Source: Liolophura sinensis (taxonomy: Eukaryota > Mollusca > Polyplacophora > Chitonida > Chitonidae). From it: a stretch of DNA of 64,000 bases. The stretch lies in the NCBI RefSeq assembly GCF_032854445.1, contig NC_088302.1, forward strand, positions 35,656,191-35,720,190, in the 5' to 3' direction. Below, piece after piece: positions 31,402 through 50,440 of the stretch (within the stretch, counting starts at the first letter, position 1; the number at the start of each line of letters is the position of its first letter). A program made the position numbers and the translations under genes. Under the pieces are notes generated by a model. The model saw only the letters and a program-made list of their open reading frames with translations. It had not been told where the DNA came from and did not search any database.

Positions 31402-33778
31402 AGCCCAAGTGTCCATAGATTAGAACACAGGACTTGTGAAAACATATACCGCCTCCCGGACGTTGTTTTTCTTTGAAGCTTTTCATTAAGATATTCGATA
31501 GCTAAACGGTTATTGTAACAGGAAACATCAAACTGGTTTTGTTTAAAAGGAATTTCTGATATATAGGCTATATAACAAGCATCATTCGTAACACATGGGA
31601 TATATTTCGCTTAAGTTTATGCGAATTATAGAAAAAAATATAAGCTGAAGAAATAACGTGAAACTGTGGACCGGATGCCCCTGTTTGTTTATCTGACCAC
31701 AATAATTGTATACATTTTGTTATTAAGTAATCGAACTTTCCACCTGCACGCGCAGTTACCCCACCCAAAGAAACGCCCTCTCAAACACCATACATCCACC
31801 CCACCCTCCCCTGTCCCATCCAAGCATACACAAGCTATGCCAACGGGTGTAAGATGTGTTGCTCACAGCTTTTAAAATTCCGTGCAATACACAGTTTGAA
31901 AACTTAGTTACGCCTGAATGTGTGCTACGTGTCTGCCACGTGGATGTTTTCCAAACAGGAAATAATTCATGCCATCTTTAAAAGTGTGATAACTAATGGT
32001 ACTAACAAGAACAAATGTACTGAACTTGAAAAAATGTCGAGCTTTTCATATTCTGCTTGCATTGCCAGAAAAGAAATAGTTTTTACAGAAAGTCGAAGCT
32101 TTGTCTGGATTATATAAGGGTAGTTTAAATCCCATGATCAAGGGAAGACTTTGTCGCTATAAATTATCTACTGAAATAAAAATGAAAACTGTAAACGTAC
32201 CTATGATACATTCTATGAGACTGTATGAGAATCTGGTCACTCATGCTTTTTAAAGTTATAATCGTATTTTGTCGCAGGTGTCGATTTTATGTGAATGATT
32301 TATGTCACCTGTAAACCCATAAACGTTCAAAGACAAGACTCGTTTCCAAAACCACCTGCAAAGACCAGTTCCCCCCAAAATATATATCCAAGAAATAGTT
32401 ACTTGAATTAGAAATAAAGCCCATGGCAGGTAGGAGAGAAGCAGTCATCAGTTTTAAATGATGAAGGGACAAATAATGTTTTGTATCGAAGGCCGTAGCT
32501 GCCTCCTCTTATAGGAAGGCAGGGCGCTAGCGATCTGGTTGGATTCCATGAACATGGCATCCAAATCAAACTTCAGTCCTGCAGTCTATGAAGAATTTCC
32601 AGGCCGAATATAAGTATATGTACCTCAGTCGAGTTTTGATTGCAAATGTTCGTAATGTCACCAATAAACGTGGAGGTATAAACAGTCCCTATAGCCCCGG
32701 GTTAAGCGAATATAGCCCACAGGAATTCCAACGCATATCGCTAGGTTCGAGGGATTTTTTTTTGTGTGTACTGTTAGAAACCACAGCTGCTAGCCCCAGG
32801 ATTCGTGGTTCCGCCTTTAATCACAGTTACAGTGATTGCTAAACTTGTCTGACACGAACCGTAGTTTAAAATGCAAATTTGCTCATTTTATATTCCACGG
32901 GGTCGCAGAAATCTAACGGCATTTAACAGTACTGATGAAAAAAAAAAAAGGTCATGCATTGACATACTACAGTATCCCATGGTAATGGGGGTCTACTTAA
33001 GCTGCTATTATTCAAGCCTTTATATGAACAGTTAGAATAAAACTCAAGCTAAGGTAAATTGATGAGGCCAGATTTGCCAAATATCACACTATCATCCCTG
33101 TTCTGATTTTACTCTCTATGGTATAGCTTTTTACATTAATTACGGCGCTTTAAAAATTTAAAGCATGAGCATCTAGGGCCTACACATTAAAATGTTCATA
33201 TCGTTGTTTTTATTCTCGAATTTCCCTCCAAGAGGACGCATTTTCATGCGACTGTTAAGGGACAAATGTCGCGATTTAACTGTTCAGTTGAGAGGAAGTC
33301 ATCTGAGAGTAAATTAAAGTGTTCACGCGATGTATAATAGTGAGGGATCTAGACAGTATAGCACGCCATTTGCTGATAAACGGGCCTAGATGCTATCGGA
33401 ACCATTGGACACTACTTACTTATTATTTAGACCGCAAACATAAGAGTTAGGCTGTATGACATGTAGCAAAACAATGAAGGAGAGACCCGCGACTGGAAGG
33501 AAAATCAGGATCGTCATTACACGAGAGATTCTGTGATAGTTACGGCAAGCTGGTTACGGTTTTTACCAAAGCCTTCTCCGTTACCGCTATTTTCTGATTT
33601 TCTCGCGATAACTCCTCACATTCTTTGAAGTTGACAATTATAGGTGTAGGATATTTCTGGGATGGCTATAGCATGAAGATGGAAGAGAATGGTGGGAGAG
33701 ACAGGGAGTGTAAGCAATCTCTGAGACTCGCCCGCCAATTGGTCTTCACGCCCTCATACCACTGTGACCGTCGTCGCC

Positions 33779-33994
33779 ATGTCAAGTGAGGTCGCCTCTA
33801 ATTACCTCATCACGAACGACCTTGTCGCCCCGGTTTATGTCCCGATCGTTTTCCCATTCACCGACACGGAAAATGGTAGTAAAATGGCCCAAAATCTACA
33901 AAGATATCTTCTCGACTGGTGCCTATTTGGTGGGAGAAGATATACCCCAAAGGACTATTTTAGCACTTCACAAACTGTCACATTTTCCACATGA
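33779..33994 (+). other. Unassigned 71-codon open frame
   Basis: An ATG in good context (gccATGt) opens a 71-residue frame beginning MSSEVASNYL, in locally GC-richer DNA. It contains no domain, signal peptide or membrane segment that I recognise, and no clear splice donor is visible. It could be a small gene, a first exon, a fossil of a transposon or chance. Confidence 0.15.
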
Positions 33995-36871
33995 TTTTTT
34001 TTTCTTGAAAAAAGAGCTAAACATTAATACAGGTATGCTAAGTTTATCATTAATATATAGTTATTCATATTAACAATGAAGGAATTCCATTTCAATGCGT
34101 GTATCAACGGTTATATATTGAATACTGTGATACTGGACCTACACACACTCTGAGATCGTTGTATCGGACGCTGTTTACCAACGAACTATGCTGAGGGTTG
34201 GCACAACCACAATGTGCTGGCATTGCCATGTTAACGTTAAGGACAACTTTCTCGAAGTATATATAACCATAACATATAGCGGCTGCCTTTCTCGGCACTA
34301 ATATACAAAGCCTTGAGAAGGACTAAACTTCACAACGGCATGACTATAATTCCTCAAGTGATCATCATTGTTATGCATAACGTGACAATTTGAACAGGAA
34401 ACATATAAAACTTCCGATGCCCGACAAATTCATAACCATGCTATATGTGAATCAATCTGTATATGACGATTTATGCACGACGATGTAGGATTATTTGTCC
34501 CAAGCTCAAATTTTACATAAATACAGGCTGAAAAGAGAATTTTTTTCGACCTATCTATAGGTCTTTAGCGACTTAAAGTTGTTCATTAATTTCGTCATTA
34601 GCTACAGCATGTGATATGATCGACATAATACATCCTTATAAAAATACATAACAAGATGTGTTTGTTTTTTTACTTATTTCAAGGATAAATTGTTTTCGTT
34701 TTATTTTTTCGCCCTTAAAGTGTAATGCAATATAAACTGAACACTTGGACAGATTTGTGTTTTTCATACAGTTTATTTAGGTCGATACAAAATATTCCAC
34801 CAATGTGACCCTGTAACTAATACATGTACTGTTTATGAGGCAATTGTTTCTAGGCGTGGAATTGTTTCTTTGGTTATGAGCTAATCCAAGCGGAGAGCAG
34901 AAAAGGTGTTTTCACAGTCATTGTACCGTATCATTGCACAATTGTTGTGTTACTTTAGAAAAGCGTGAAATGTTAAACATTAGCGAAGTTATTACACGGG
35001 ACCTTTATCAGCTGCTGCGCGTGGCCAAGCGGATCTTATAATTCCAGCTTAATATAACAACTACAGACCCACCTGTACACACACTTACTTATCCAAATCT
35101 ATACAACCAAGTCTTTGTCTTCTGCAAAAGCATTTAAATTTTTCCTTTGAAGGAACGTGATCTCTAAGAAAACAATCTTGTCCAACATAGGTCGAGGGCA
35201 CTTAAAAACCGCGGGCAACTAAAAGTTGTTTTAACAAAATCATTAAAGTACCCCGGAAACAAAAGAGTGAAAACAAAAGGGAAAATGTAATGATAATACC
35301 TGTTTTGTTTCCCAATCTTTAATTGTGACAAAGCATCTGTAGGACGCACGGATTAAATTAGGTTTTCCGCGCCCACTTTTTCCCTCCCCGTTAATTTGTA
35401 CGGACCATGGTCGGCACCATCAAGCTTATCTCGTTCTCGCTTCAGTTACATTCCCATATTACATTGCATTCCGTTTTAAATTAGCAGCTGGTTGATCTTT
35501 ACATTTTAATTAGCACATTTAAATTAATACGAAGATGTCTTTGAAAAGAGGCAATGCATTTAATTAAATCATTTTCTGCATATGGCATATTTTCTGCATA
35601 TTGTTACTTATACAATACTGATACTACATACAAATCAAAAGAACCGACGATACAGCAATGATGAGAAACTTTGCAAGTAAGACCGAAGACAGCGTCTGCT
35701 TGCATGTCGTTACCTAGTTTTAATTGAATGCGTATAGGTATCGTATTGCACTTAAATCTGGCATTTGCGAAAACAGCCGTCTGGGTGGGGGATGAGCTAT
35801 GCCGTAATTAGCGGAGGCTGATTTGGGATTCAGCTGGGGAAAGGCTGGGATAGGCACATTAACTACAACTGATGGAGACATAGGCTCATCATCCGCTATC
35901 CCTGGCTTCCGTAACGTCCCCTCATGCATGTTTATATATACTTCGCCCAGCCATGCTGTAGCCCCATCCACTCTTGCCACCATCTGTTTCCCACTCACAT
36001 CAGGCTATCGATCGAAACCGTTTGAATTCAGGCGGCAAAACCCCAAGAAACGCCCGCGTAACCGTGGCACAGTCCTGAAACAACTCATATAATGCATACA
36101 ATTAGGAGATATCGTAGTCAAAAGAATATAAAGAGCCAAACTGACATTTTGTCGAGAATGTCAGACCAGTTTAAGCAGAAACTTTAACATCTTTGTGTGA
36201 ACTGTTAATCGTTCACAGCAAAGAACAACGTCTAACTCATTATCTCTCTTAGTCCCGAAGACAACTGCGATAAATACGATCACGTGATTCTAAATCCTTT
36301 CCATCTCACGTGCTCTTTTGTTGGCTGTACTGAAGCTCGGCTTTTTATCGTCCAAGCCATCTTATGCTTATGAGCTGTTTTCCACGTTTCTGAGCCTTGA
36401 AAAAATTAGGACTGTTTTTAAGAAAGAAAGCAAGCAGTTCTACAGGCACTAATCTCTGAGGACAGGCAAACACCTGCCTATGTTTGGACATAAGGCTGCA
36501 CGATTTGTAACGTGCGACGACTGCCACTTCACAATATCATGAGTAGAAGCTAAAACAGATCCACAAAAACAGAGGGAGGAAAAAGGGTAAAAATATGAAT
36601 TATGTAACCAGAAGGAAATGGGATACGTCTGAGAATAATGTCAATTCCAAAGCTTTCAGTTTCGTGTCGGCATGTAGGGGGATTGTCCTCAGGGTTATTG
36701 TGTGATTTAGCCTGAGTTACCACGCTTCCTTCTTTTCACAGTTTGGAGGGATTAGAACACTTCACATCTCTGGGACCCCACGGGCGATCGGTCACGAGAC
36801 CCAAGCAAATTTCTTTTGTTATCGTATCAATAGCCTTCCCCTGACGAATCAGAAAGCTCCGTTATCCGCAA

Positions 36872-36882
36872 TGCGCATGCGC
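36872..36882. promoter_or_regulatory. NRF1-like palindromic site
   Basis: TGCGCATGCGC is a perfect match to the NRF1 consensus core. It lies about 90 bases upstream of the TATA box of the ovo gene. Confidence 0.55.
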
Positions 36883-36967
36883 GAGCCTTTGTGGCGGCAG
36901 TTCAAAATCTCTGAGCATGCCAGCGGTTATGCTCAGCTGGAGACAGATACACACACATCGCCCGGAG

Positions 36968-36975
36968 TATATAAG
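36968..36975 (+). promoter_or_regulatory. TATA box of the ovo gene (putative)
   Basis: TATATAAG, preceded by GGAG in locally GC-richer DNA, predicts a transcription start near 36998-37003 and a 5' UTR of about 410 bases before the ATG at 37410. There is no transcript evidence. Confidence 0.5.
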
Positions 36976-36999
36976 CTAGCTTTATTTCCTTGGATTAAT

Positions 37000-37409
37000 C
37001 ACATCAAACTTTACCATCGGGCTGTATAGTGGTGTGCACCTGGGAAAACTACAGTATGTTGATGTGGAAAGAGTTTGTGTAACTTTTCTTGGACTTCAAA
37101 TACGACAGGAGTTTAGTGAGCGCGTGTGGTTAGTTATTGTTTACTGTTAGCGAGTAGCTGATACCGCTACACGTCTTTATACCTAGACTCGCTGTCACAG
37201 GAGCCGGCTTTGTGGGGAGATATACAAAGACGTCGCGTGTATAAGAAGCGGGTGTCTTCAGGATAGCAGAAAGTCTGACAGACGACAAAAGAGGGTGAAG
37301 ACACATCAGGAAGTCGTCACGTCGACTCTCCACAGTTTTCACTGATTCGATTTCGGATTCCGAGACTTTTTACTTTATAACCCGGTTTACTTGTTAACAA
37401 TTCGCCAAA
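37000..37409 (+). other. Probable ovo 5' UTR
   Basis: This is the sequence between the predicted start site and the ATG. The start codon context is 'cgccaaaATGcc', a good animal initiation context. No intron is obvious within it. Confidence 0.4.
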
Positions 37410-44065
<6,656 letters not shown>

Positions 44066-44540
44066 CTGTGCCACCAGTGACTCATTCTTTCACACGTTGC
44101 CAAGTCCCAAAAGCCCTTAGTTCTATTTTGTAGTTGAACAGTTACATGAACGTTCTAATGACACCGTGAAACTTGCAATAATGCATTTTCCGATACCTTG
44201 TTTTTTATTTTTGATTATTTGCAATAATCATGAAAATTCCGTTTCGTCCAACGTTACCTATCAGTTCACTACACATTGTTTATCAGTGCAATTTTTTTTA
44301 TCTTTGTTTTGTTGGTTTTCTTTTCTTTTGTTTGTTTGTGCCTATAAGGCTTGTAGGCCTAAGTTTGTAAATAGCTTATCTTGTGCGTTAGTCTCATGAA
44401 ATGTAGGCCACTTGATACCACTTGCTTTACCCCATGCTGTAACCATGTTCCATTGGCTGTTTAGAACTGATCAGCATGAAAATAGCTTCATAAAAATGGA
44501 CATAAACTTTGTGCAATAAATAATCTTTCTTTTCCTGCAT
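44066..44540 (+). other. Probable ovo 3' UTR
   Basis: AT-rich sequence from the stop codon to just past the first AATAAA. The extent is inferred from the signal only. Confidence 0.5.
44515..44520 (+). terminator. Polyadenylation signal for ovo (putative)
   Basis: This AATAAA, in 'gtgcaataaataatc', lies 450 bases after the ovo stop codon. T-rich sequence follows within 15 bases. Confidence 0.45.
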
Positions 44541-44945
44541 AGCAAACACATAAGATACAAGATGTGTATGTGTACAATGCTATCATGTGTTCACAGGTCC
44601 AATTGCCACGCTTCACTTCACACCATCATATCTGCACCTCCACTTTCACTTCTCTCACACCTGGATATTTGCTCATCAAGGATATACAGTCTGTACACTA
44701 AAGATATACAGTCTGTACATGTATATATAAATATACATACATACACACACATTTATGTACAGTTTTATTAAGTTGCTCATATCTAATATTTGTTTTGTAG
44801 CCTTAGACTTTTATCCGATTTTTTTTTCTTTCTACACATGCTGATATAATGAGATCTTTAATATATAATCAGAAAAAAAGACTTCCTCATTATGTTTTCC
44901 CCCGTTTATGTTAATATGAAGTGTTTTGCTCAATTGTCTTTTTTC

Positions 44946-44948
<3 letters not shown>

Positions 44949-45002
<54 letters not shown>
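44949..45002. repeat. (TA)n microsatellite
   Basis: About 54 bases of TA repeats downstream of ovo. Confidence 0.95.
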
Positions 45003-45008
<6 letters not shown>

Positions 45009-46605
45009 AACAGATGTATGGTATATGAAGCTAACGGAGCATAATATGTCGAACTGTAACCTGACCGTTTATAAGGAAGGGGTTGTGCTAAATATTCTAT
45101 TTGGAATATTGACTAAACAGAACTGTTTATTTATTTTGTAATGTGTAATAATTGTTTACCCCGGAGCTACCGTCATTATCCAGTTCCTCTGTGCATGTCT
45201 TTGTCCTTATTGTTATTTATACTGATTTAGAATACATGTTGTTTGATTGATATATGTGACGTCAGACTGGTAAATGAGTTCATCATTGGAAAGAATACAA
45301 AAAAACGAGAAACAAAAAAATTGGAGATGTGGTGTTATTTTTTTATTAGATGAAAATTATATAACCATCCTTTGTCTGCTGTAATACTTTGCTTGTTGTT
45401 CAACATTATTTCACTCCTGAATGCGGCTAAATCTGCGACGACAGTAGGATTGGTAATCGTATATTTGTTTAATATCATCCAGGGTAAAGAAAAAAAGTTG
45501 GGAAATCTTATGTACAAGTTTAATTGTAATCGAGAAATGTATAACAGTCTATAGATTATCAATGTTAAAATCATTATAGTCAACTGGTCTAAACATTACA
45601 TGGGACCCACAAGCTGTGAAATGCGCTATGTAGCGCCTAAGCCATGGGGTAAACTAGACCTGAGGTCTGTTTCATTCTCCCCAGCTCAGCTTTCGGAAAT
45701 ACAGATCTGTACTCGTCCATTTACTAACCTGGAACTCGGTCCTTCCACGCGTGCTGTCTTCAACATGTTGGAGCTGTAGGCTAAACATGTTTCATATAAT
45801 CTTTCAGTAATTCTTACTTCTTATCACCTAGTTATTCGTGAATAATAAAGACCGCAACGTCACAATAAATACAAATGTATCTGTTACGTAGATAACCGAT
45901 GTTTTCAATTTTAGTCGACCGCATTTGGCATCATCCGGAAAAAGTCGTGGAATGATCTGATTGAAACCTATGAGATCTACAGCATCTAAAGGGCGATTGA
46001 CAAATTGTTCGGGGGCCTTAGCTTTAATTTGTGTGTTAATAATGAACAGAAATGATCTATGATGAATTGTATTGTGAAAAAAGAGGGTCTCAATTTTGGG
46101 AAGATTAGCCGATGCCACTCACCAACCGAATCACGTGATTTGAAAATTAACGGCATGCGAAGTCCTGATGCTGTCCGAGCGGGGTGCGTCGGTTACATTT
46201 GTGTTATTTGCGATGATATGGCCTTTCTTATTTCCACATAAAGAGGTGATATGAATTCAGAATTTCTTTGAGATAACGGGACACCTCTTTCTATGGTGTT
46301 GGCACTTTAGAGACAGTGTAGATGACAGGACCGAGCTCCAGATTAGTGAATGTAACGGTTCATAGCGGTTAACGTGGAAGCTAAGCTGGGAACTTGGCTA
46401 ACCGATCTCGGAGCTAGGGGCAAACATTAAAACATCAATTTCTCCAGAAATGGTTCAGTGATATTGAGTCATCCTCCCAGGGAAGAATATACAAAATATG
46501 TAAAACAGAACTCCACAGAAAAATATCTTCTCTTACCGAATGAAATCGACAGAAAAGCCCCCAGTAATTTCTGACTTCTGGGATGCTTTCCATTCGTCGA
46601 TCTGA
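45003..46605. other. Intergenic stretch between ovo and Phox2
   Basis: No gene is recognised. It is AT-rich with short frames only. A palindromic E-box TCACGTGA occurs near 46132. Confidence 0.5.
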
Positions 46606-46971
46606 TCGCCACTGGTGGCAGATTCATTGGCCACCAGAGGACACAGTGTGACGTCCCCATGTTCCCGAAGTCGGGTCAAGCTGCGTGAGCTAAGACGCTA
46701 CAATACACGCAACCAACTCCACCGACGTCAGACTCGGTGGTCGCCACGAGTGGCCAATGGAACGACATGCCTCCTCCAGTGGTCACCGGGAAGCGAATGG
46801 AAGGAACCCCTATCTGGACTTCGAAATCAGGAAGATGGTCTAAACCTTACAGGTCACAACATTTCCGATCGGATTGTGAAACAGGTTGCAATGTTGAAGA
46901 ATACCCTTTCTTGCGAGAACTTACGAGTAAAGTACAAAATAGACGACCCCATGTCACAGCAAAGGTAAATT
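46606..46971 (+). other. Unassigned open frame, possible exon
   Basis: This 121-codon frame lies in DNA clearly richer in GC than its flanks. It has no ATG at its start. It ends CAGCAAAG|GTAAAT, which looks like a splice donor, immediately before a TAA. The translated sequence is hydrophilic and basic in its first half and matches no family I recognise. It may be a coding exon, a decayed gene, part of an unrecognised repeat, or a non-coding conserved element. Confidence 0.2.
46609..46644. promoter_or_regulatory. Two CTCF-like words
   Basis: CCACTGGTGGCAG (46609-46621, one base short of the consensus spacing) and CCACCAGAGGACAC (46631-46644, one mismatch to the CTCF core) lie 10 bases apart. 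The location between two convergent developmental genes would suit an insulator, but this rests on motif resemblance alone. Confidence 0.25.
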
Positions 46972-46976
46972 AAACT

Positions 46977-47659
46977 CTGAAGACTATCCCTGTTCATAAA
47001 TGAAGGTATGACTAAATTTTAAATGATATTCGATATCCATGTATGATGATGTAAACTTAAGCATATGCCTAGCCGCCATATTTATGTATGATCTACCTCC
47101 CGTACCGTCCTGAGTGGTTGGAGTGAAAGTAAATGAAATGAAATTGTACTTGGTTAGTCTTGACAGTTTACGAATACGGAAGCTAAGTTTTTAGTTTTCA
47201 CTTGTTGTGGCCAGACACACAGAAGCAGTGCTAAGCTCTTGGCTTAGCACGGTGGCTTGAAATAAAGCAAGCATAAGGATAGTTGAAATAAGACACCTGT
47301 CGTTCAGACAGAATTCGTAGCAAATGAGATAAACGAGATAAAACGAGATAATGTAATAAAAGACTTAAAGTATAGAGAGCAAAACCAGAGCTGTGACGAC
47401 AGAGTGATGATTGGCAATTAATTTCACATTATGCTGGTGAAATACGGTCTCTTGTCAATTTAGGTAGCAACTCATTCATCCCTTCAGCAACATTACTTAA
47501 GCAGAATTATGTAGTTGCCAGTTAACAGACGTCAGTGGTCTCGAATGCTGTGTTTTCATCACATTTATCATCTAATCACGTTAAAACAATGCAACGGAAC
47601 CAGGCTTCGGGTATGCTTAGACCGTTAGGAAACCATAATTCCGATATTAAGATTCATTC
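46977..47659. other. Intergenic stretch with a small hairpin
   Basis: No gene is recognised. A perfect 9-bp stem (GTGCTAAGC / GCTTAGCAC, 5-base loop) lies at 47228-47250. It does not extend far enough to be a microRNA precursor. Confidence 0.5.
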
Positions 47660-47875
47660 ATTGAAGTTTTACCCTTTACTCAAGAATACTTCACTTATAC
47701 GTCGGCAGCCAGCATTATTATGGAAGAAAAACGGACAGAGACCGTGGAAAACCCACGACCATCAGCAGGCTGCTGGAAAACCTGACAGGAAGCCAGCTTG
47801 AGTTGGACTTGAACTCACAGCGACCCCATTCGTGAGAAGCTCCTGAATCATTGCGCCGCACCAGCACGCTATCTA
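47660..47875 (-). repeat. SINE (family A)
   Basis: The + strand words are 'ctcaagaatacttcacttat', 'cggcagccagcattattatg', 'aaacccacgaccatcagcag' and 'gagttggacttgaactcaca'. They are the reverse of the head-to-tail order, so the element is on the - strand. The A-T tail is eroded. Confidence 0.8.
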
Positions 47876-48336
47876 CGACGCCCCTTACCCCGCAGAGAAT
47901 AAGAAATATTCCTTCTATAGAGATTCGAATGTTTCAAAACGTGTTGACTTCAAATATACAGATGTTTTCCGTATAGACCTTGGTTTTTAGCGCCCAACAG
48001 TACATACAGAGTATATTTTCTTTCATAATTATTGTCTCTTATAAAAGTTACAGTGCATATATTCCACTTTTACATACATCGTGTTTTCCCGTTTCAACCA
48101 CAAATGAATATTCACTGGCTTTGGGCTTATCGTCTCAATGGCGTCTCTTATGATGTGCCGTGCGCAATTTGCCAACATATCTTAAACGATGCTTTTTCGC
48201 GCCAAAGACACCATATATGACGCTCCAACCAAACACCACTTGGCTTATCTCCTAATACTGCTTGCCAAATCTAGAATGTATAATACCAAGGTTACTATTT
48301 CAGAAGTCGAAGACATGACTCGACTCAGGGTTGACT

Positions 48337-48416
48337 TATTTATTTATTTGACTGGTGTTTTACGCCGCACTCAAGAATATTTCACTAATACGACAGCGGC
48401 CAGCAGTAGGGTGGGG
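48337..48416 (-). repeat. SINE fragment (family A), 3' end
   Basis: An 80-base tail-proximal piece ('tttatttatttgactggtgt', 'tacgccgcactcaagaatat', 'gcggccagcagtagggtggg'). It faces the + strand copy that begins 65 bases further on. Confidence 0.8.
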
Positions 48417-48481
48417 ACTCAGTATTGAAGCGGTACCTCTCGCCTAAAAGAAGCTCATAATCAACTATAGTGTGCTGGAGG

Positions 48482-48733
48482 CCTCCATGGCTCATTTGCT
48501 TTGCGCGCTGGCGCAGCGTAGTGACTGAAGAGCCTCTCACCAATGCGGTCGCTGTGTGTTCAGCTCATACTGGCTTCCTTTCATGTCGAACGTATGAAGG
48601 TCTGCCAGCAACCTGTGGATGGTCGTGGGTTTCACCCAGGCTCTGCCCGGATTCCTCCCACCATAATGCTGGCCGGCGTCGCATGAGTGCTGCGTAAAAC
48701 ACCAATCAAATAAATAAATAAATAAATAAATAG
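48482..48733 (+). repeat. SINE (family A), full length
   Basis: Complete order: tRNA-like head with A box ('ctggcgcagcgtagtgactg') and B box region ('gcggtcgctgtgtgttcag'), body ('gtctgccagcaacctgtgga', 'ggctctgcccggattcctcc'), 3' core ('caccataatgctggccggcg') and an (AAAT)n tail at 48708-48733. Confidence 0.88.
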
Positions 48734-48903
48734 TACAGTGTCCTCAGGTCCATCGATCATGTTGCGCAGCAAGAACCATTGGTTTCCTCCGCATAGAATC
48801 TTACCGTTTTTCCAAATAAGATATGCAAGAAGTCAGCTCATTTTTTCCAAATAAATGTAAAAACAATTAATGATACATAACAGATTTTACCAAAGTTATG
48901 AAT

Positions 48904-49359
48904 TTAAAATCTTTCATGCCTTGGATTATAATCATAATCTTTTTCACGCACTAACAAAAATTTTACTATAATTAAAAAAATGTTTTCTGAATTCAAGATT
49001 CGCTGTTGTTTGTTACGCGTGTACTGATGGCAGAAACATGAACCATTCTGTTTGACGTTGATTGTACACCATATGCTTAAAACGGCATAAAACAGCAGTA
49101 TCAAGAGTTTGTACCATGCACCTGCGGTATCATGAAGAAAAAGTACAGGTTTTAACCATGTATTTTTAAATAACGGGTTGCTCATCTTCGGATGAATTGA
49201 TTCGCGTATATATACTTTTACCGTTTGTTTCAAAGTCACAAAGAAAGAAAGCAAAAAGAAAATAAATAAATACAAACAAGCGCACGTGTGGAAGGCATGT
49301 TCTTTTCCATTGTTATATAAATATACTTTTTGAAATGTTATTTTCTTAATGCTTACCAT
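48904..49359 (-). other. Unassigned 151-codon open frame
   Basis: This is the longest ATG-started frame outside the recognised genes and arrays. It lies in very AT-rich DNA and has two hydrophobic runs, near residues 28-43 and 85-100. It has no recognisable domain and no homologue I know. The ATG overlaps a donor-like ATGGTAAGC. It is probably a chance frame. Confidence 0.12.
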
Positions 49360-49599
49360 AATAATATCGACGATTTGCGTTTATGCCGACTACATTAGCA
49401 CATGGTGAGGTTTTATTTCTAAAACACCATGCCATGAGCATGGAAACAAAACACTGCCATTATTTTCACTCTGTGTCCACATTAAAATGCACGTCATATA
49501 AATTCATATTTTACCCCCCGGGGCGTATATTGTTTCACATCTTATACGTTTCCCCAATGTTTGTCGTATAAAGATCTATTAAGTCCCTTTCCACGGAGC

Positions 49600-50440
49600 C
49601 GTATGGAGGAAACGGCATAGATTTATTACATTCAAATAGTTCAACCGACTTCTTTTACGTGGTCAGGGCATTATTTGTGAGTGTCCTCCAAGAACTTTTC
49701 CCAAAGGCCACCCATAAAATGATGCCCTCGTGTCAATCGTGGAGATCCGGCTTCTTCAAGCTCTTGGTTACAACGAGGGCTCTTATCAATTTTTCGATTC
49801 CGCTGGGGCTCCGTGGCTGGCAACTCGTCACCGAGACTCAACATTAGAGACGACTAAATTGTCGGACTGTCTTGTCGAGGGAATGTTGAATAGCAATCGG
49901 AACGATGGCGGAACGGACTGGTTGGAAAAACAAACGTCTTGCAGCAGCGCTGCGAGCAAGAGACGTGTAGTCGTGCCAGGCTAGAACAGCCACTCGGGAA
50001 CAGCGGCAGGAATTCATGGACGCTGGGGAAATCTTGCTTTTCATTGCTTTCTTGTTCGAATCAATGCAAACCCGATTAGTGGTGGTAATAGGAGCAGTGG
50101 AGTGGCCTGGAACCCTGACGAAACCCCTCGACCACCTGCTATCCTAGGTTTGAGGCCGACCCAGAACCGCCAGCAGCTCATGCCGTGTCCATGCCAACAT
50201 TTCCCGAAGATACCTCTCCGTTTCTTCTATATCATGCATTTCCTGCAGATTTTATCATCGTCTTGCAAACACTGCCTGTCAGCAAAAGAAAAGGTCAATC
50301 AATGTTGTCGCGGACTATCAAAGGTTATTTCATCGCCGTTGTTTTGTTGTTAATCACTGGAAGGTTTGTCACTGGCTTTAGGCTCATCAGTTGCAAATGC
50401 AATCCAATATTTGATGAAATGGGACTCAGTTGAAAGAAAA
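49600..50440. other. GC-richer intergenic block, possible cis-regulatory element
   Basis: The base composition is markedly less AT-rich than the flanks, with no simple repeats or SINE sequence. Short overlapping frames (49659-49984, 50102-50433) lack ATG starts, acceptors and family resemblance. Binding words include ATCAAAGG (TCF/LEF type, 50317-50324) and a CACCTG E-box near 50130. The composition suggests constraint, either a distal enhancer or unrecognised exons. Confidence 0.25.

Larger units (their letters stand above)
31133..36871. other. Long non-genic stretch upstream of ovo
   Basis: No gene is recognised in 5.7 kb. It holds a G17 run at 31385-31401 and an A11 run near 32939. GC-richer patches lie near 33700-33960 and 35780-36090, with short open frames that match no family I recognise. 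The last 600 bases may belong to the ovo promoter region. Confidence 0.45.

Noticed and set aside
34867-34877. TCTTTGGTTAT, identical to the 5' part of miR-9
   Set aside because: The next bases diverge from the mature sequence and no complementary arm forms a hairpin nearby.
47228-47250. Perfect 9-bp hairpin as a microRNA precursor
   Set aside because: The stem does not extend beyond 9 bp and the loop is 5 bases, too short for a pre-miRNA.
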